64,000 nt of DNA from contig JALNQF010000104.1 in assembly GCA_028456385.1 (NCBI GenBank), forward strand, positions 100,074-164,073, read 5' to 3'. The position numbers and the translations under genes were made by a program. The notes beneath the pieces are model-generated. The model saw only the letters and a program-made list of their open reading frames with translations, did no database searches and was not told where the DNA came from. Positions 37,205 through 47,454 of the stretch are shown here, one piece after another (the stretch's first letter is position 1; each line of letters starts with the position of its first letter). The stretch comes from Ophiosphaerella korrae. Taxonomy: Eukaryota; Ascomycota; Dothideomycetes; Pleosporales; Phaeosphaeriaceae.

Positions 37205-37527
37205 CCTATGAGACTGCGATAAAATTACTTGAGCGGGGCTGGACAAGATGGAAAGACGTTTCATGAGAGACTAAGGATGAGATTCAGGAGGCTGTTGACG
37301 CTCGACTTGCCAAGCTTAACATCCCAGAGATTCGTGAAGACGTGTACGATTGGCGCATTTCAAAAGCATTGCCAGATGCAGCAAAGGTAGCTTGTGAGTA
37401 TTTTGCATTAATTCTCGAGCTCACAAACTAACATAGATAGCTCGGAAAGTTAAGAGAGCTGGTGATAGCGGTTTACATAATGTACTGCATGAGGCAAAGG
37501 AAAGGACAGGCGCCGATCAAATGTAAG
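37205..37527 (+). pseudogene. fragment of a spliced gene broken by TGA (unrecognised family)
   Basis: A plus-strand frame reads TYETAIKLLERGWTRWKDVS, then TGA at 37264-37266, then DEIQEAVDARLAKLNIPEIR and VYDWRISKALPDAAKVA. A plausible intron (gtgagt near 37393 to ...acatag near 37437) joins it to RKVKRAGDSGLHNVLHEAKE, ending in TAA near 37525. The residue mix is strongly protein-like and charged. No family is recognised. The TGA fits CGA-to-TGA. The fragment has no credible start codon. Confidence 0.35.
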
Positions 37528-38079
37528 GGTTTGATAAGCTGGTTGAATAATGTTACACAGCCTGCACCCCGTAAGATCCCTGTTTGTATTAGCTGGAATG
37601 CATGTCTATCAGCCTGTCTCATCAGCCGCTACAGCATGATAAGGTTGTGTTTACTCGAACGACATTGACTCTGCTTATGGTAGGTCATGGTCATGCATAG
37701 GGAGTGTCGAAACGCAGAGCATCGCTATGCAATGCAAATGCTTGGTGCGAGGTACCCCTGCGCTTGCATCATGGCGTTCGACACGAGAAATCTGCTGTTA
37801 CGTCAAAAACTGTCGGGGCCTCGAATGTCTGATCAATAGTACGCATGCCCCGATCGCTCGCCTGTTAAACTACCTCGAATCCATACAAATGGCGTCCAAA
37901 GAGGGGTTAGCAAGCTTACCAGGCTGCCGGGCTGTATATGGTGCGTGCGAGACGCCACATACATGGCCGTTAAATCCGTTTTCTGCGAGATAACACTGCA
38001 TATTTTCTTATCAATCAACTGCTATGAATGAAATCTGACTATGGCTCCTGTCTGAACCAACTACTGGAACCGAGAAACT

Positions 38080-38961
38080 ATGGCCAGTCCATCAATAAGA
38101 GTCACAAGTTCTATTCTCACAAACGAAGACTTTAGCCATCCTTTGACCTTCCTCAACGACAAGATCCTCAAAATGTACCGCGCGGATGAGAAGGATGCTG
38201 AAGACAGAAATTCTGAAACCGAGGGAGCATCTACATGCTGCAGGCCATGGAGATGAGGAAACTGGAACGACCCAATGAAAAGGAACGAAGTCGCTCAAAG
38301 GCAGTATTGACTCAAGTGGAGTCACTGAAGGAGAAATCTCACAGCAAATCAACTACAGGTCGTATAACCCTCATCCCCGACGATGGAACCAAGCGCCTGA
38401 TTCGTCGCAGCATTCGATTTCAAGAATAGGCTAGGGTGAGTGGAAACAACGCCGTAAAAGTGCCTATGATCTCAACAAACCTGAGGGCTAACAGAAGCCG
38501 TATGTGTGGCAAAGACCCTAATGAGAAAAGGAATATTTATGATGACTATGGCCGGCGCTTCTCTGGTATGTCAGAGTTACAAAAGCATGACTCTACCCAC
38601 ACTATCCACTGCAATAAACGTGTTAGATTTAGATTTTGGAGAAATATGACTCATTCTCCCTCCTTCGCACGGAATTCCAGGGCCGGTGGTCAAACCGAAA
38701 GAGTGGATTTAATAACAAACCGTGCGATTGTTTTATGGCTTGGATTAAGTTGAGCCCCTAGCACTGCATGATCAGGATTCTTTGCTCAGGTCTCTTTGTC
38801 GGGATGCTAACGTCGAAGGAGCCATTCACCGTATAAACCCACAAACCGATAGCAATAGTATAGTGCGATAATTCTTTGTCTGGATGACCCTTGGTGCATA
38901 CGCCAAGAAGCTAGGCTTTTCGTCTCTCCCAGTTTGCGAAGTCGATCGGTCATTAGCGTAA
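38080..38961 (+). pseudogene. decayed C2H2 zinc-finger-type protein gene
   Basis: Starts MASPSIRVTSSILTNEDFSH and continues to ILKMYRADEKDAEDRNSETE, then shifts frame near 38210-38235 and continues MRKLERPNEKERSRSK. A third segment holds a finger-like motif in which both Cys positions are Tyr: Y-DD-YGRRFSGMSELQKH-DSTHT at about 38538-38600, matching C-x2-C-x3-F-x5-L-x2-H-x3-H spacing. A final frame, HDQDSLLRSLCRDANVEGAI to VCEVDRSLA, contains TAA where CAA (Gln) would fit. TGT-to-TAT and CAA-to-TAA are transitions of the RIP type. The gene is clearly non-functional as read. Confidence 0.45.
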
Positions 38962-39283
38962 CGCCATTGTTTCAATACACATGCCGGCTAGGTGCCACAA
39001 CAGAACCTGCGAGGGTTCACAATCGACTTTTCTTTCGCCCCAATTCTTCTTTTGTATGGCTTGGAAATGCACCACCCTGCAGCTAGCTGTTTCTGTCAAT
39101 TTGTCATGCAATATGACGCTGAAGATTATTGTCATACATCTAAGGTACATTGTTTTCGGGAATTTCAGTGTCGACGGTTGTAGCTATGCTCCGACGCCTG
39201 ACCAGGCGCTATAGCTTACCATTTGTATATGGTTCGAAATACGTTGTGATTCTCTTCGCTTTCCCTACCATCGGCAGCTCATT

Positions 39284-39682
39284 ATGAAGAGTTTTCATGA
39301 CACTGACGTCGTCAAGCTCACTATTTTTGAGCACATTTTGATAAGTGTTTACATCAACACTGGCACAATATCTCCTTACAAAGTGTGGATGTGTGATCGT
39401 GTCATTGGCACGACACGAGAATCATATGAGACCAATGAAATTTTGCGCGAGCTCCGCTGCGTTCAAAAGCGTTGTGGCATGTTTGTTAGCGATCAAGAGT
39501 GGTCTACCGAGAATTTAAATATATACAAACGTTTCTGTACCGCACACGGCATCCAAGATCAAGAAGATCAAATTCAAGCTATATTGGTCCAGGCGGACAA
39601 CTGTCCACAAATCCCTGAAAGCCTTCTATTATCTCTAATGCGCAAGCCTCCACTTCCCAGGTTCCAAATCGTGGTATTCTAA
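39284..39682 (+). CDS. hypothetical protein ORF (132 codons)
   Basis: Open frame MKSFHDTDVVKLTIFEHILI through CVQKRCGMFVSDQEWSTENL to RFQIVVF. It has no recognised domain. A preceding open stretch near 39188-39285 (MLRRLTRRYSLPFVYGSKYV) is in another frame and might be an upstream exon or a separate remnant. It lies immediately upstream of the alpha/beta hydrolase gene, same strand, 24 bp between stop and the next ATG, which is unusually tight for two fungal genes and hints that one start is misplaced. Confidence 0.3.
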   Translation: MKSFHDTDVVKLTIFEHILISVYINTGTISPYKVWMCDRVIGTTRESYETNEILRELRCVQKRCGMFVSDQEWSTENLNIYKRFCTAHGIQDQEDQIQAILVQADNCPQIPESLLLSLMRKPPLPRFQIVVF

Positions 39683-39706
39683 TACAATAGTCCAGAAATT
39701 CTGCAG

Positions 39707-40933
39707 TTGCCCGGGGTCATTCCTTTGAGGTTTTTCATAGAGGCTATTATGCTATACTTTGGAGATATGTCTTGCATTGCTCTCCTTCATCCATTCGTTC
39801 AGCTCAGCCAATTTTGCCATGCTGTGCTTGCCTTGTGTAATGCATTCGAAACGCTCTACTTTGCATGCAACCCACTTCGCTTTCGAACTATCGACTTGCC
39901 GGCTAATAGCTTGGATCTCAGCGATTTCAAAGTTCACAAATTCAGCTACAAACAACTACGACCAAAGAATGATACCTGGCAATTATCTATAGCGTTAATA
40001 TGGCTGTGGATTCGGCGTTCGCCTGCCTATCGAGAAATGTGGCCTACCCTCGACGTATACGTTTGCGTGCCTCATGGTGTATTACAACAAGGTGGCATAG
40101 TCCCGTTATTGGTCACAACGCATGGCGGCGGCATGACAACAGGGCACCCTGTGTATCTCAATTGGCAGTCTCCTGTAGTCCATGAGCTGGCAAAAAAGCA
40201 CAATGCGGTGCTTGTTGGTTGGGAGCGCCCCACAATTCCTGAATCGGACGGGAAACAGGTGCTTGAAGCCAGCCATGCTTTTCTGCGTCGCTTAGAAGAT
40301 GGTTCCCTCGAGCGGGATATAAAGACTCTCCACCCCAATTTGCAGATTGATTCAAGCAAAATCATTCATATAGCAGAGAGCGCTGGGGGAATGATTGGAT
40401 TGGAATTTCTCATGCATCGTCCATCTCTCACCAAGGCAACCTGGTTTCGGTCTCCGCTTGTTGGAGAATATTTCCGACCAGCTGATAGTCAATATATGAA
40501 CCAGTGTGTTACCAAGAAAGAGACCACACAGGCCATTCAGAAAGTCCATACGATTCGGAGTTTCCTGGGAGGACAATTACCACCAGGCAAGAGTCGCTAT
40601 CCGAAGGAATTTATGTTTATAGCATTCTCTATTGCGAGGGAGAATGTATTCTCCATCTTTTGGAACATTCGATTTCCAATCGACCGGCTTGAAAAGATGG
40701 AATCCCTGCCGTCCAATAGGAAATCTTCAGTACTCATCCTTCACGGTGAGGAGGACAATGTCGTCCCGATACAAAGTTCAGAGCTTTTGAACAACAAGCT
40801 TCAGGCAAAGGGATTTAACTCACGTCTTATAAGGCTGAAAGGGGATGGTTATGGCTGTGATTACAATAGTCACTTGACTGATCTTAAGATGGAATGTGTT
40901 GAACTTTTTTTTGACGAAATGCTTTCTGGATAG
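39707..40933 (+). CDS. alpha/beta hydrolase (esterase/lipase, HSL-like fold)
   Basis: Uninterrupted 408-codon frame of the alpha/beta-hydrolase-3 type, which hydrolyses carboxyl esters. Visible: oxyanion-hole HGGGMTTGHP (about residue 144), nucleophile elbow HIAESAGGMIGLEF (G-x-S-x-G replaced by E-S-A-G-G with the preceding residue Ala rather than Gly/Asp), acid region LILHGEEDNVVPIQSS and terminal His in NSHLTDLKMECVELFFDEML. The first 60 residues are hydrophobic and may contain a membrane anchor (CHAVLALCNAFETLYFA). Start is uncertain: in-frame Met codons at 39749 (MLYFGDM) and 39767 are alternatives. It lies in decayed surroundings yet has no stop or frameshift, so it may be a younger or selected gene. 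Confidence 0.75.
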   Translation: MPGVIPLRFFIEAIMLYFGDMSCIALLHPFVQLSQFCHAVLALCNAFETLYFACNPLRFRTIDLPANSLDLSDFKVHKFSYKQLRPKNDTWQLSIALIWLWIRRSPAYREMWPTLDVYVCVPHGVLQQGGIVPLLVTTHGGGMTTGHPVYLNWQSPVVHELAKKHNAVLVGWERPTIPESDGKQVLEASHAFLRRLEDGSLERDIKTLHPNLQIDSSKIIHIAESAGGMIGLEFLMHRPSLTKATWFRSPLVGEYFRPADSQYMNQCVTKKETTQAIQKVHTIRSFLGGQLPPGKSRYPKEFMFIAFSIARENVFSIFWNIRFPIDRLEKMESLPSNRKSSVLILHGEEDNVVPIQSSELLNNKLQAKGFNSRLIRLKGDGYGCDYNSHLTDLKMECVELFFDEMLSG

Positions 40934-41570
40934 AGTGGTTCTGACAGGAATCTATATACTATTGTGGAATTTTATTTTTCACAAAAGAGGGTGTAAACTG
41001 GTGATACTTTCTTGTGCGATGTTGTCTTCAACGCGCGCCTCCGGCCAGTAATGAATTTCCAACTGTTTTCCCGCCTGTCCCATATCTTCTTCTTCTTCTT
41101 ATAAGCTTCATTTACAACTGACTTGAGAAGGAATATTTCTTTACTGAACAAAAGCCTGTGCATTTTGCCTCTGAACTGAACCTCTCGGCCAGAATGATTG
41201 ACTGTATAGCTCCGATGGAAACGACTCAGATCGGGATTTTTGTTGACGATCTTGATCAGCGTCTAACCCTTACCATAACCACAGTCAAAGCATACGATGC
41301 AAAGTATCTGTGGTTGTCCTGTGGGACCCATCACTGGAGTTGGAAAGACGTTTTGCGGATGCGGTCAGTTGCAATATTTGCGCTCAATCACTTTTATGCC
41401 ATCGGAAACACTACATAGGCTATGCTATCTAGCATTACCTGTATCTATGCTGTATCTGTGCATGGGGACCAGCTACCATTATCGTAGAATGAGGTCATCA
41501 TTTCCCGCCACACACATATATGAACAGATGCAAGTTATGAGATAGACAGAAATTCGTGCATTCAAGGTTA

Positions 41571-41790
41571 TCAAAAAGCTTTCATATGATGCTGCATGGT
41601 TTCCATCACTCTTCCGTCACTGAGTATACGTTCCCTGAACTTTGCCATGTATCTCCCAACAATCCGCCTATCGCTTTTGTCCAGAGCTTTCAGAGCGTCA
41701 CACACGTAAGACTTATCGAAGCCTGAAAACTTCTTGCCGATATCTAGGTCAGTGTTAAGCTGTGTCTCCTTGAGACTTGGAGGTTCTCAC
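41571..41790 (-). pseudogene. C-terminal coding fragment flanking the MITE (unrecognised)
   Basis: Minus-strand frame LKETQLNTDLDIGKKFSGF, then SYVCDALKALDKSDRRIVGR, ending HHMKAF and TGA at 41571-41573. Upstream the frame is lost, but coding-like sequence continues to the MITE at 42279 and resumes on its other side (VCVTLQVTLERSRGFRLSGQ near 42330-42370). The MITE therefore appears to sit inside an older gene. No family is recognised. Confidence 0.35.
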
Positions 41791-41879
41791 TATTTGATTT
41801 CAATGCACTCTTAGAGCTTGAGGGGCGTAGAAGTCTTGTGACTTTAGCCTGCAATACCCCTTGGGCTTTCATATCGATA

Positions 41880-41950
41880 ACGTGATTTACAAGCGAGCGC
41901 CGGGCCCCAAAACATACCAAAAAAGTTGAAAAACAGCTTCTTGAATCTGA
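41880..41950 (+). repeat. left terminal inverted repeat of the MITE
   Basis: 71-bp arm with a cgggccccaaaacatacc core, matching the right arm at 69 of 71 positions by eye. Confidence 0.85.
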
Positions 41951-42208
41951 ATTATAGCTCTATGAAATGCTCTAAAAACTTATATATAGCTTCTTATACA
42001 TATTCTAAGCTATCCTAGAATTCTTAGTTTTACGGGTTTCTACCGTTCCTTAGCTATAATATTTTACCCCCTAATTTTCTACCTTTATTGGTCATCTTAC
42101 TTTATCGTAAGACCAACTTAATATATTCTTTTTAAACTTAAGAGTTAGTCTTAAGACAGGTATATGAGGCTTATACAAGATTTTTAGGTCATTCTACTAA
42201 GCGATTGC

Positions 42209-42279
42209 TCAGATTCAAGAAGCTGTTTTTCAACTTTTTTGGTATGTTTTGGGGCCCGGCGCTTGCTTGTAAACCACGT
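42209..42279 (-). repeat. right terminal inverted repeat of the MITE
   Basis: Inverted partner of 41880-41950; ends ...GCTTGTAAACCACGT followed by TA. Confidence 0.85.
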
Positions 42280-42849
42280 TAGATTAACTTTGAAAAATAA
42301 GGAATCTCGCTGGCCTGAGAGACGAAAACCTCTGGATCGTTCCAAAGTCACCTGCAATGTGACGCACACATCCGTGCCCCCCACAATACACTGTGCAATA
42401 TTTAAGTTATAATCTAGCCATATAGTACTTTAAGAATCTTCCAGTAATACTCTGAAACTGTTAAACAACAACAACAACCTGTCTTCTTTGGCTTCGAGGT
42501 CTTCCAAATGCAACCACAGCTTGTTCGTCGAGGACATTAATTCTGGGTCAGTCACAATCCTTCTTGAATCTTCGGTGTATGTCTTCCCTCAGATAGTGAA
42601 TCAGTTTTGAAAATGGCTTCACTGTTCGAATAAGAGATACATACGAGAGAGTGGTCAAGAGCAACCTTCCAGTTTTAAGGCAGACGCCAAACACGGGCTG
42701 AAAACCACCGGTATTATATAACCCCGGCCCACACAACTCTATTTAGATATTGGAAAACATGGGTCCTAAACTCTTCCAAAACACTAAAAGGCCGCCAAAG
42801 GGCTTCGAAGGTACCCTCCAACGCAACGACAGCCCTCTGCCTCTACACT

Positions 42850-43305
42850 GTGGCTGCACTGTCGAGTGCGATCAGGACTGTTCTTATAATGGGAACGGCG
42901 TTTTTTGGAGGGAGCTGTGTGGCTGTCCTCTTACATGTGATCGTCGGTTTACTACCTGCCCTTGGGGCTAGGGAGGTGCTACTTATCAATGATTACCAGG
43001 AGCCTTGTGAAGCTTGGTATAAGCTCAGAGCAAGAGATATTAACTCGACACTAACTCGACACTTCTCCTACTTTGGGTCAGCAAACGACGGCCTTCTTAA
43101 ACAGGTCGCTGATCAAAATTGGTCTAATGCTCTTACAGCAGCATCCCAAATAGCCGAGGTAGCTGTTGAGGACCAGCCAGAATTGAGATTCGAGTAGTGG
43201 GGTCAGGAATTAGGTTCTGAGGCACAGAAGATGGTATCTGGAATGAAGAAGCCTGACCCGACGGCTAGGTTAACAATAGATCAAGTTTTGGCGCATCCGT
43301 GGTGA
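42850..43305 (+). pseudogene. protein-kinase C-terminal fragment, disabled
   Basis: After an ambiguous start, the frame reads LTRHFSYFGSANDGLLKQV, QPELRFE, TAG at 43195-43197, WGQELGSEAQKMVSGMKKPD and TARLTIDQVLAHPW, then TGA at 43303-43305. The M-x-DP-x-AR-x-T-x-x-Q-x-L-x-HPW block is the subdomain XI signature of eukaryotic protein kinases. The final TGA falls where many kinases have a second Trp (TGG), fitting G-to-A. No kinase N-lobe or catalytic loop was found upstream, so this is a truncated, broken copy. The upstream hydrophobic part (VLIMGTAFFGGSCVAVLLHV) may be a frame artefact. Confidence 0.5.
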
Positions 43306-44042
43306 CAGGAGGCAGTTTAATAGACATTCAAGATGGCTAGAAGGCTATAAGCATGGAAAGAACGAGAGTGCGATTATGGGCTCAAGTAGGTATCAAAGTA
43401 TTGATTGCTGTACTTCATTGCTTTGATGCTCTATTTGAGGATGTAAGAGGAAGTATTAAGTAACCATCCGTATTGCGTCTCAGAAGCCTTGTGAGCCTCG
43501 TATCCGTCGGTGTCTTATCTTGAGCTTAGCATGCTTTTATAAGCTCCTCGACTGTGTCGATCTACTGAGCTTATATCTCAAATTCCGCTGAGATTAGCTC
43601 CTATGATGACGAAGAACTATCGTGTGTAGTAAGCATATATTGTAATATATTAGATAGCTTTTCTACATACTACTATAGGATCTTGAAATCAGCGCTTACC
43701 GTTCACTTAGTGGTACTTAAACAGGGAGCTAGCGAGCTTGGTTCCTCGGCGTTTCCTCTCGCCTTTCCCCGGCGCTGTGCGATTCTTGTGCTTCAGCCTA
43801 TTACTATATTCATATATCCCCTAAGAACGACTATAACCTTCAACCAGCGCAATTATTACCAGAACTTTCTAGCAAGGAGAGATTCCGGTACAAGCTATGT
43901 CTATGATTAGTTCTATCATATCTGCTACGGAAGCAATACGTACAAGAAAAGAACGACGCTGGCATCATGCCATTCGTAGTAGGATTGAGACGGTACCACA
44001 TCCTGCCAAAAACTATTACTCAAGATCTAGTCATTTCAATCA

Positions 44043-44333
44043 TCAAGAAACGTACGAGTTGCCATTAACAGTCTCTCCCCATAGGTAACAGTAGATTTGC
44101 ACAATAGAGCCGCACGGTGTAGTACCAGCTCTATTGCAGGAATTTGTATTAGTATGGGCACAACCGTAGCGAGTCAAACTCCCGGTGCAGCAACTAGCGG
44201 TGGGACCGCCATTAGCAGTACAAGAGACAACGGCCCTGGATTCCAGCACATTCGCTCCCGGAACAGCAGCAGGAGTAGCGTAGACCGAAAGGAGGAGAGT
44301 CTCCAGTGTGAGAATGGCGAGGGAAACCTTCAT
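44043..44333 (-). CDS. small secreted cysteine-rich protein (effector-like)
   Basis: Single-exon 96-aa protein starting MKVSLAILTLETLLLSVYAT, a clear secretion signal with likely cleavage near residue 20-21. A short propeptide ends LESR, resembling a Kex2-type processing site, and the mature part contains seven Cys (SC, SCC, GC, SC, PC, YC) with Gly, Thr and Asn. An upstream in-frame ATG at 44354 (MSQLPIN) is less likely because it would precede the signal. A TATATAAAA box lies about 80 bp upstream. Fungal proteins of this shape are often apoplastic effectors or antimicrobial peptides; no specific family is recognised. It lies in decayed sequence but shows no lesion. Confidence 0.62.
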   Translation of the reverse strand: MKVSLAILTLETLLLSVYATPAAVPGANVLESRAVVSCTANGGPTASCCTGSLTRYGCAHTNTNSCNRAGTTPCGSIVQIYCYLWGETVNGNSYVS

Positions 44334-44413
44334 GTTTATAGGCAATTGAGACAACTCTAGATGGTAGACGGTGTCGAAAGTGCTTGTAATTCCTGTTCGT
44401 CATTCTCAGGGCC

Positions 44414-44422
44414 TTTTATATA
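44414..44422 (-). promoter_or_regulatory. TATA box of the secreted-protein gene
   Basis: TATATAAAA on the minus strand, about 80 bp upstream of the ATG at 44333, a usual distance in fungi. Confidence 0.5.
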
Positions 44423-46437
44423 TTCGGGTTAGACATAATGCCAAGGTCTACGGCCACCGAGCATGTACTTCAGCCGAGCTGTGCACAACCATAACGGAAA
44501 GAGCCATTATTGTAATACGAGCGCGGGTGCAAACCAGCACCCAAGACCCACTCGCTAATATACTATACAATCAGTTTTGGGAAAGCTGAGGGTCCCGTTG
44601 GGTTACGCTACATGCGCACCTCCAAGGTTTCTAGCAACTCCCTTGCTTAGTACTAAAAGGCCGACCGACAGATGCTGAAAACTTCCGAGTCCGTCGTGTG
44701 TCTTAGCCTTTTGTGGGATCGGTTAGAACATTGCTGAACGGTAATAGCATGATACGATGGACGCCAGGGAAGCTATCACTGAACTAGTATTTAGAGCGTG
44801 CGCTATGTCAAGCCCGATCATCGTATTCCGTATTGGCCTGGAATTTTGGTCATTCCGATAAAAGCCATTGCCCCCATTCAGAAGGTGTACACCAATACCA
44901 TTCCAGTATTTAGATCTGCTGGTTGCCTACCGGCTTCGCCAAATAAGAACCCTTAGGCCGATAAGTGCACCGGGGAACTATCATGCTCCTAGGCATACGA
45001 AGGTGACATGGTCAATACCGGAGAGAGCTTGCAAATCGGCAGTAAATCTAATATCAATGCTGCGAACTGCCTAACCATTCATCGGCGTACCCGTGATTGT
45101 CGATGTCGCACAAGTGTATGACAACCATTCTGACGGTGTCCTTTGCAACACACAATCTCTCGGGCTATTCCCAGTAAGTTCCAAGCCTTAAGATAGCTCA
45201 TTCCCTTCGTCATCTGTGAGCCTTCATCACCATGCAAAAGCCCCAACTGATAGAAATTAAGCTACAAATGTATCAGCAAATTGATAGCGACTGCTGCTCT
45301 GGAAACGTTCAAGGTTTAGGTGTTCCTGAACTTCGCAGAAGGCAGTCCAACTAGTGCTGGGTGGCCAGCTAAACGAGAAAGCGCGCGCGCAGGTCGAGAT
45401 GCCCCGAATACACAATAGGAGCTGCGAGCACAAATGATTATGGTGGCGGTGGTAGCCCGGGGATGAAGGGTGGCCGATACATTATAATGCTTACTCCTCC
45501 AGGTTTTAAATCACCAAGCGCCTAGAAGAGCCATTGTGTCCGTACCGATTTGAAGGCAGGTGAGTCTGGTGTGGACAGCGTGAGGGCGTCCGTGAGGCAG
45601 TGTCAAAAGGACAAATAAACAATTTTGTCCAGTCTCAATCAAAAGTGTAGATGCTTTGATTAAGGTGCGGAACCATACGGATGCCAACCCAGATAGGTTA
45701 GGACCTTGAATCAAGAAGGTCGAAATCAGAATACACGCTGATCACGGCCCCACCTCCACCTCACACTCGGAAATACCGAAGAGGAGCAATACAGAACACC
45801 AGAGAATAGAGGGATCCAAGTATCCCAATCGATTTCCGAGTACTCGTTTACATTGCAAGCTGACCCGCTCTGGCTACACCCTGGTGGAGATGGGGTAGCC
45901 TTGGTGGTACAGACGCCTCTATATAGCACATGAACTAATGGAGAGGTGCGGCGAGCTCTAAAACAGTACCTACGGCTCGGCAAATCCGAGCTAGAATGAT
46001 AAAATAATAATAAGATCCAGCGATTACATATAAGGGTTTATGTACATATATGCGCCAAACTACTCCTAGCCACAAATGTTAGGCTACAGGCCGCTGTATG
46101 CCGTAGCTGTGCAAGTACGCAAGTGCGCAAGCCGATAAGGGCCCGGAGGGTCCTTGGGCAATATATACTGTTCTACTCCGGTAATCAACGTTGTTGATTA
46201 TTCGAACCTTTTTGGTTTTTTGCCGTAGTGGAGTAGAGCTGCGTTCCAACAACAAAAGCATACCTTTATAAATTATTTCAATTAATCTAAGTATTTAGTA
46301 CAAGGTATATATATAATATATTAATAGATTAAATATACTAAAGTAGTTAAGCTTTAGACTCTCTTAGGCTGGTAAATGTGTAGGGGTTGGGTACCGGGGT
46401 TGGGGTACCCTAAAATCCTAAATAACTCTGTAAATAT
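44423..46437. other. 2-kb region with no supported gene
   Basis: Mixed composition; open frames at 44868-45074, 45511-45714 and 45726-45983 have no motif or splice support. The stretch 46265-46345 is strongly AT-rich. Confidence 0.35.
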
Positions 46438-46897
46438 TCGAGTTATAAATGTATAGATAATATTAGTAAAATCGCAATCAAAACGTTTGATCTCCAATGA
46501 CGAATGCTGATAGTTCACCAGCTTCCACACTAGGTGGCCTCTTCTATCCCCCTTCATCAGTTCTCATATCAACCTGGATCGCATCCTTCTGATTCAGGAT
46601 CAGAAGAATGGTGACATGATTATTGCTGTAGGGAGAATTTGGCCACGCACCAGTGGTATGAATGGTGATGTGCATCTTCGTGAATGTAGAAGAGTTATTT
46701 TCGAAATGCGCTTGGTTCACGCCGCGGTCAAGCGCGACGCTATGGGTGATGCTGGAAGATGCGGTGCTCACACTTGTACAAGTAGTGATTATTGGGGCAT
46801 TTCCGCTGTTGTTTGGGGCGTTCCCTCCTGAGACACTGCTGGATGAGTTACTTCCAGCTGTGATCGTAGTGGAGTTATACTTGATCGGGTATGCCAT
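46438..46897 (-). pseudogene. frameshifted gene resembling fungal DUF7770-type proteins
   Basis: First part starts MAYPIKYNSTTITAGSNSSS and contains HITIHTTGAWPNSPYSNNHV and LLILNQKDAIQVDMRTDEGG, then TAG near 46544. The following sequence in another frame, RRGHLVWKLVNYQHSSLEIK and RFDCDFTN, continues the same kind of protein, so one small indel near 46545-46560 breaks it. The pattern 'H-x-x-x-x-L, ...VDM..., then K-F-D' recalls fungal DUF7770 proteins of unknown function, from memory only. Codon use is consistent across the break. Confidence 0.35.
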
Positions 46898-47454
46898 AAT
46901 TGCGGTCCCGCTGTTTTATAGTAGAGAAGATTATTTGCAGATGTTAGGATAAGCCATGAACATATAGCAGGAAATTGGCTGAGAAGAAAAGTCGTTGGGA
47001 ATACTATGAAATAGCACCCAAGTCTATTCCGGTGAACTACTACCTACATCACAGTAATAGGCATTATCCTACAACCCCGAAATCAAAGCAAGACGATTAC
47101 TTTGTAGACAGGGTACTCGGATGTGGCTATGAAGAGCGGGGTCGCTCCAGACATCTATCCTAGCCTCAGGAATCTTTTGCTACGTCGGTAATTAGCAGTA
47201 CGTATCGCATTCTATTCTCCTCATAATAGCAAATAGCCGCCTGATGCATCTCTTATGTGTGAAAGAGCCCTCCCCCGCAAACGTCTTCTCTAGGAACGAA
47301 GGCTGGAGGTAGAACGACCGTTGACCCAGCGCTAACATTTGGGTAACGCCTAAGATGAAACCTGCAAAGGGCATCCAACCGCGAAGGATTGGATAAGGCC
47401 CATCTAGAGAACTTGCTAAAGCCCCTCCACGAAGGCTTATCCGGTACACTCAGG

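Larger units (their letters stand above)
41880..42279. mobile_element. 400-bp MITE with 71-bp terminal inverted repeats and TA target duplication
   Basis: The ends are near-perfect inverted copies: left 41880-41950 starts ACGTGATTTACAAGCGAGCG, right 42209-42279 read in reverse starts ACGTGGTTTACAAGCAAGCG. Over 71 bp only two positions differ, both A/G transitions. A TA dinucleotide flanks each end (41878-41879 and 42280-42281), the target duplication of Tc1/mariner/pogo elements. The interior is AT-rich and has no transposase frame. It is a non-autonomous element mobilised in trans. Confidence 0.85.

Noticed and set aside
41158..41418. Possible HET-domain fragment (RMIDCIAPMETTQ, KYLWLSCGTHHWSW)
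   Set aside because: Only a loose resemblance to the 'R-x-ID...Y-x-x-LSY-x-WG' pattern; the key G/W arrangement is missing and no frame continues.
46662..46952. Plus-strand hydrophobic 96-codon ORF
   Set aside because: The opposite strand gives a more protein-like, family-like sequence; the hydrophobicity is the antisense effect of Asn/Ser/Thr codons.
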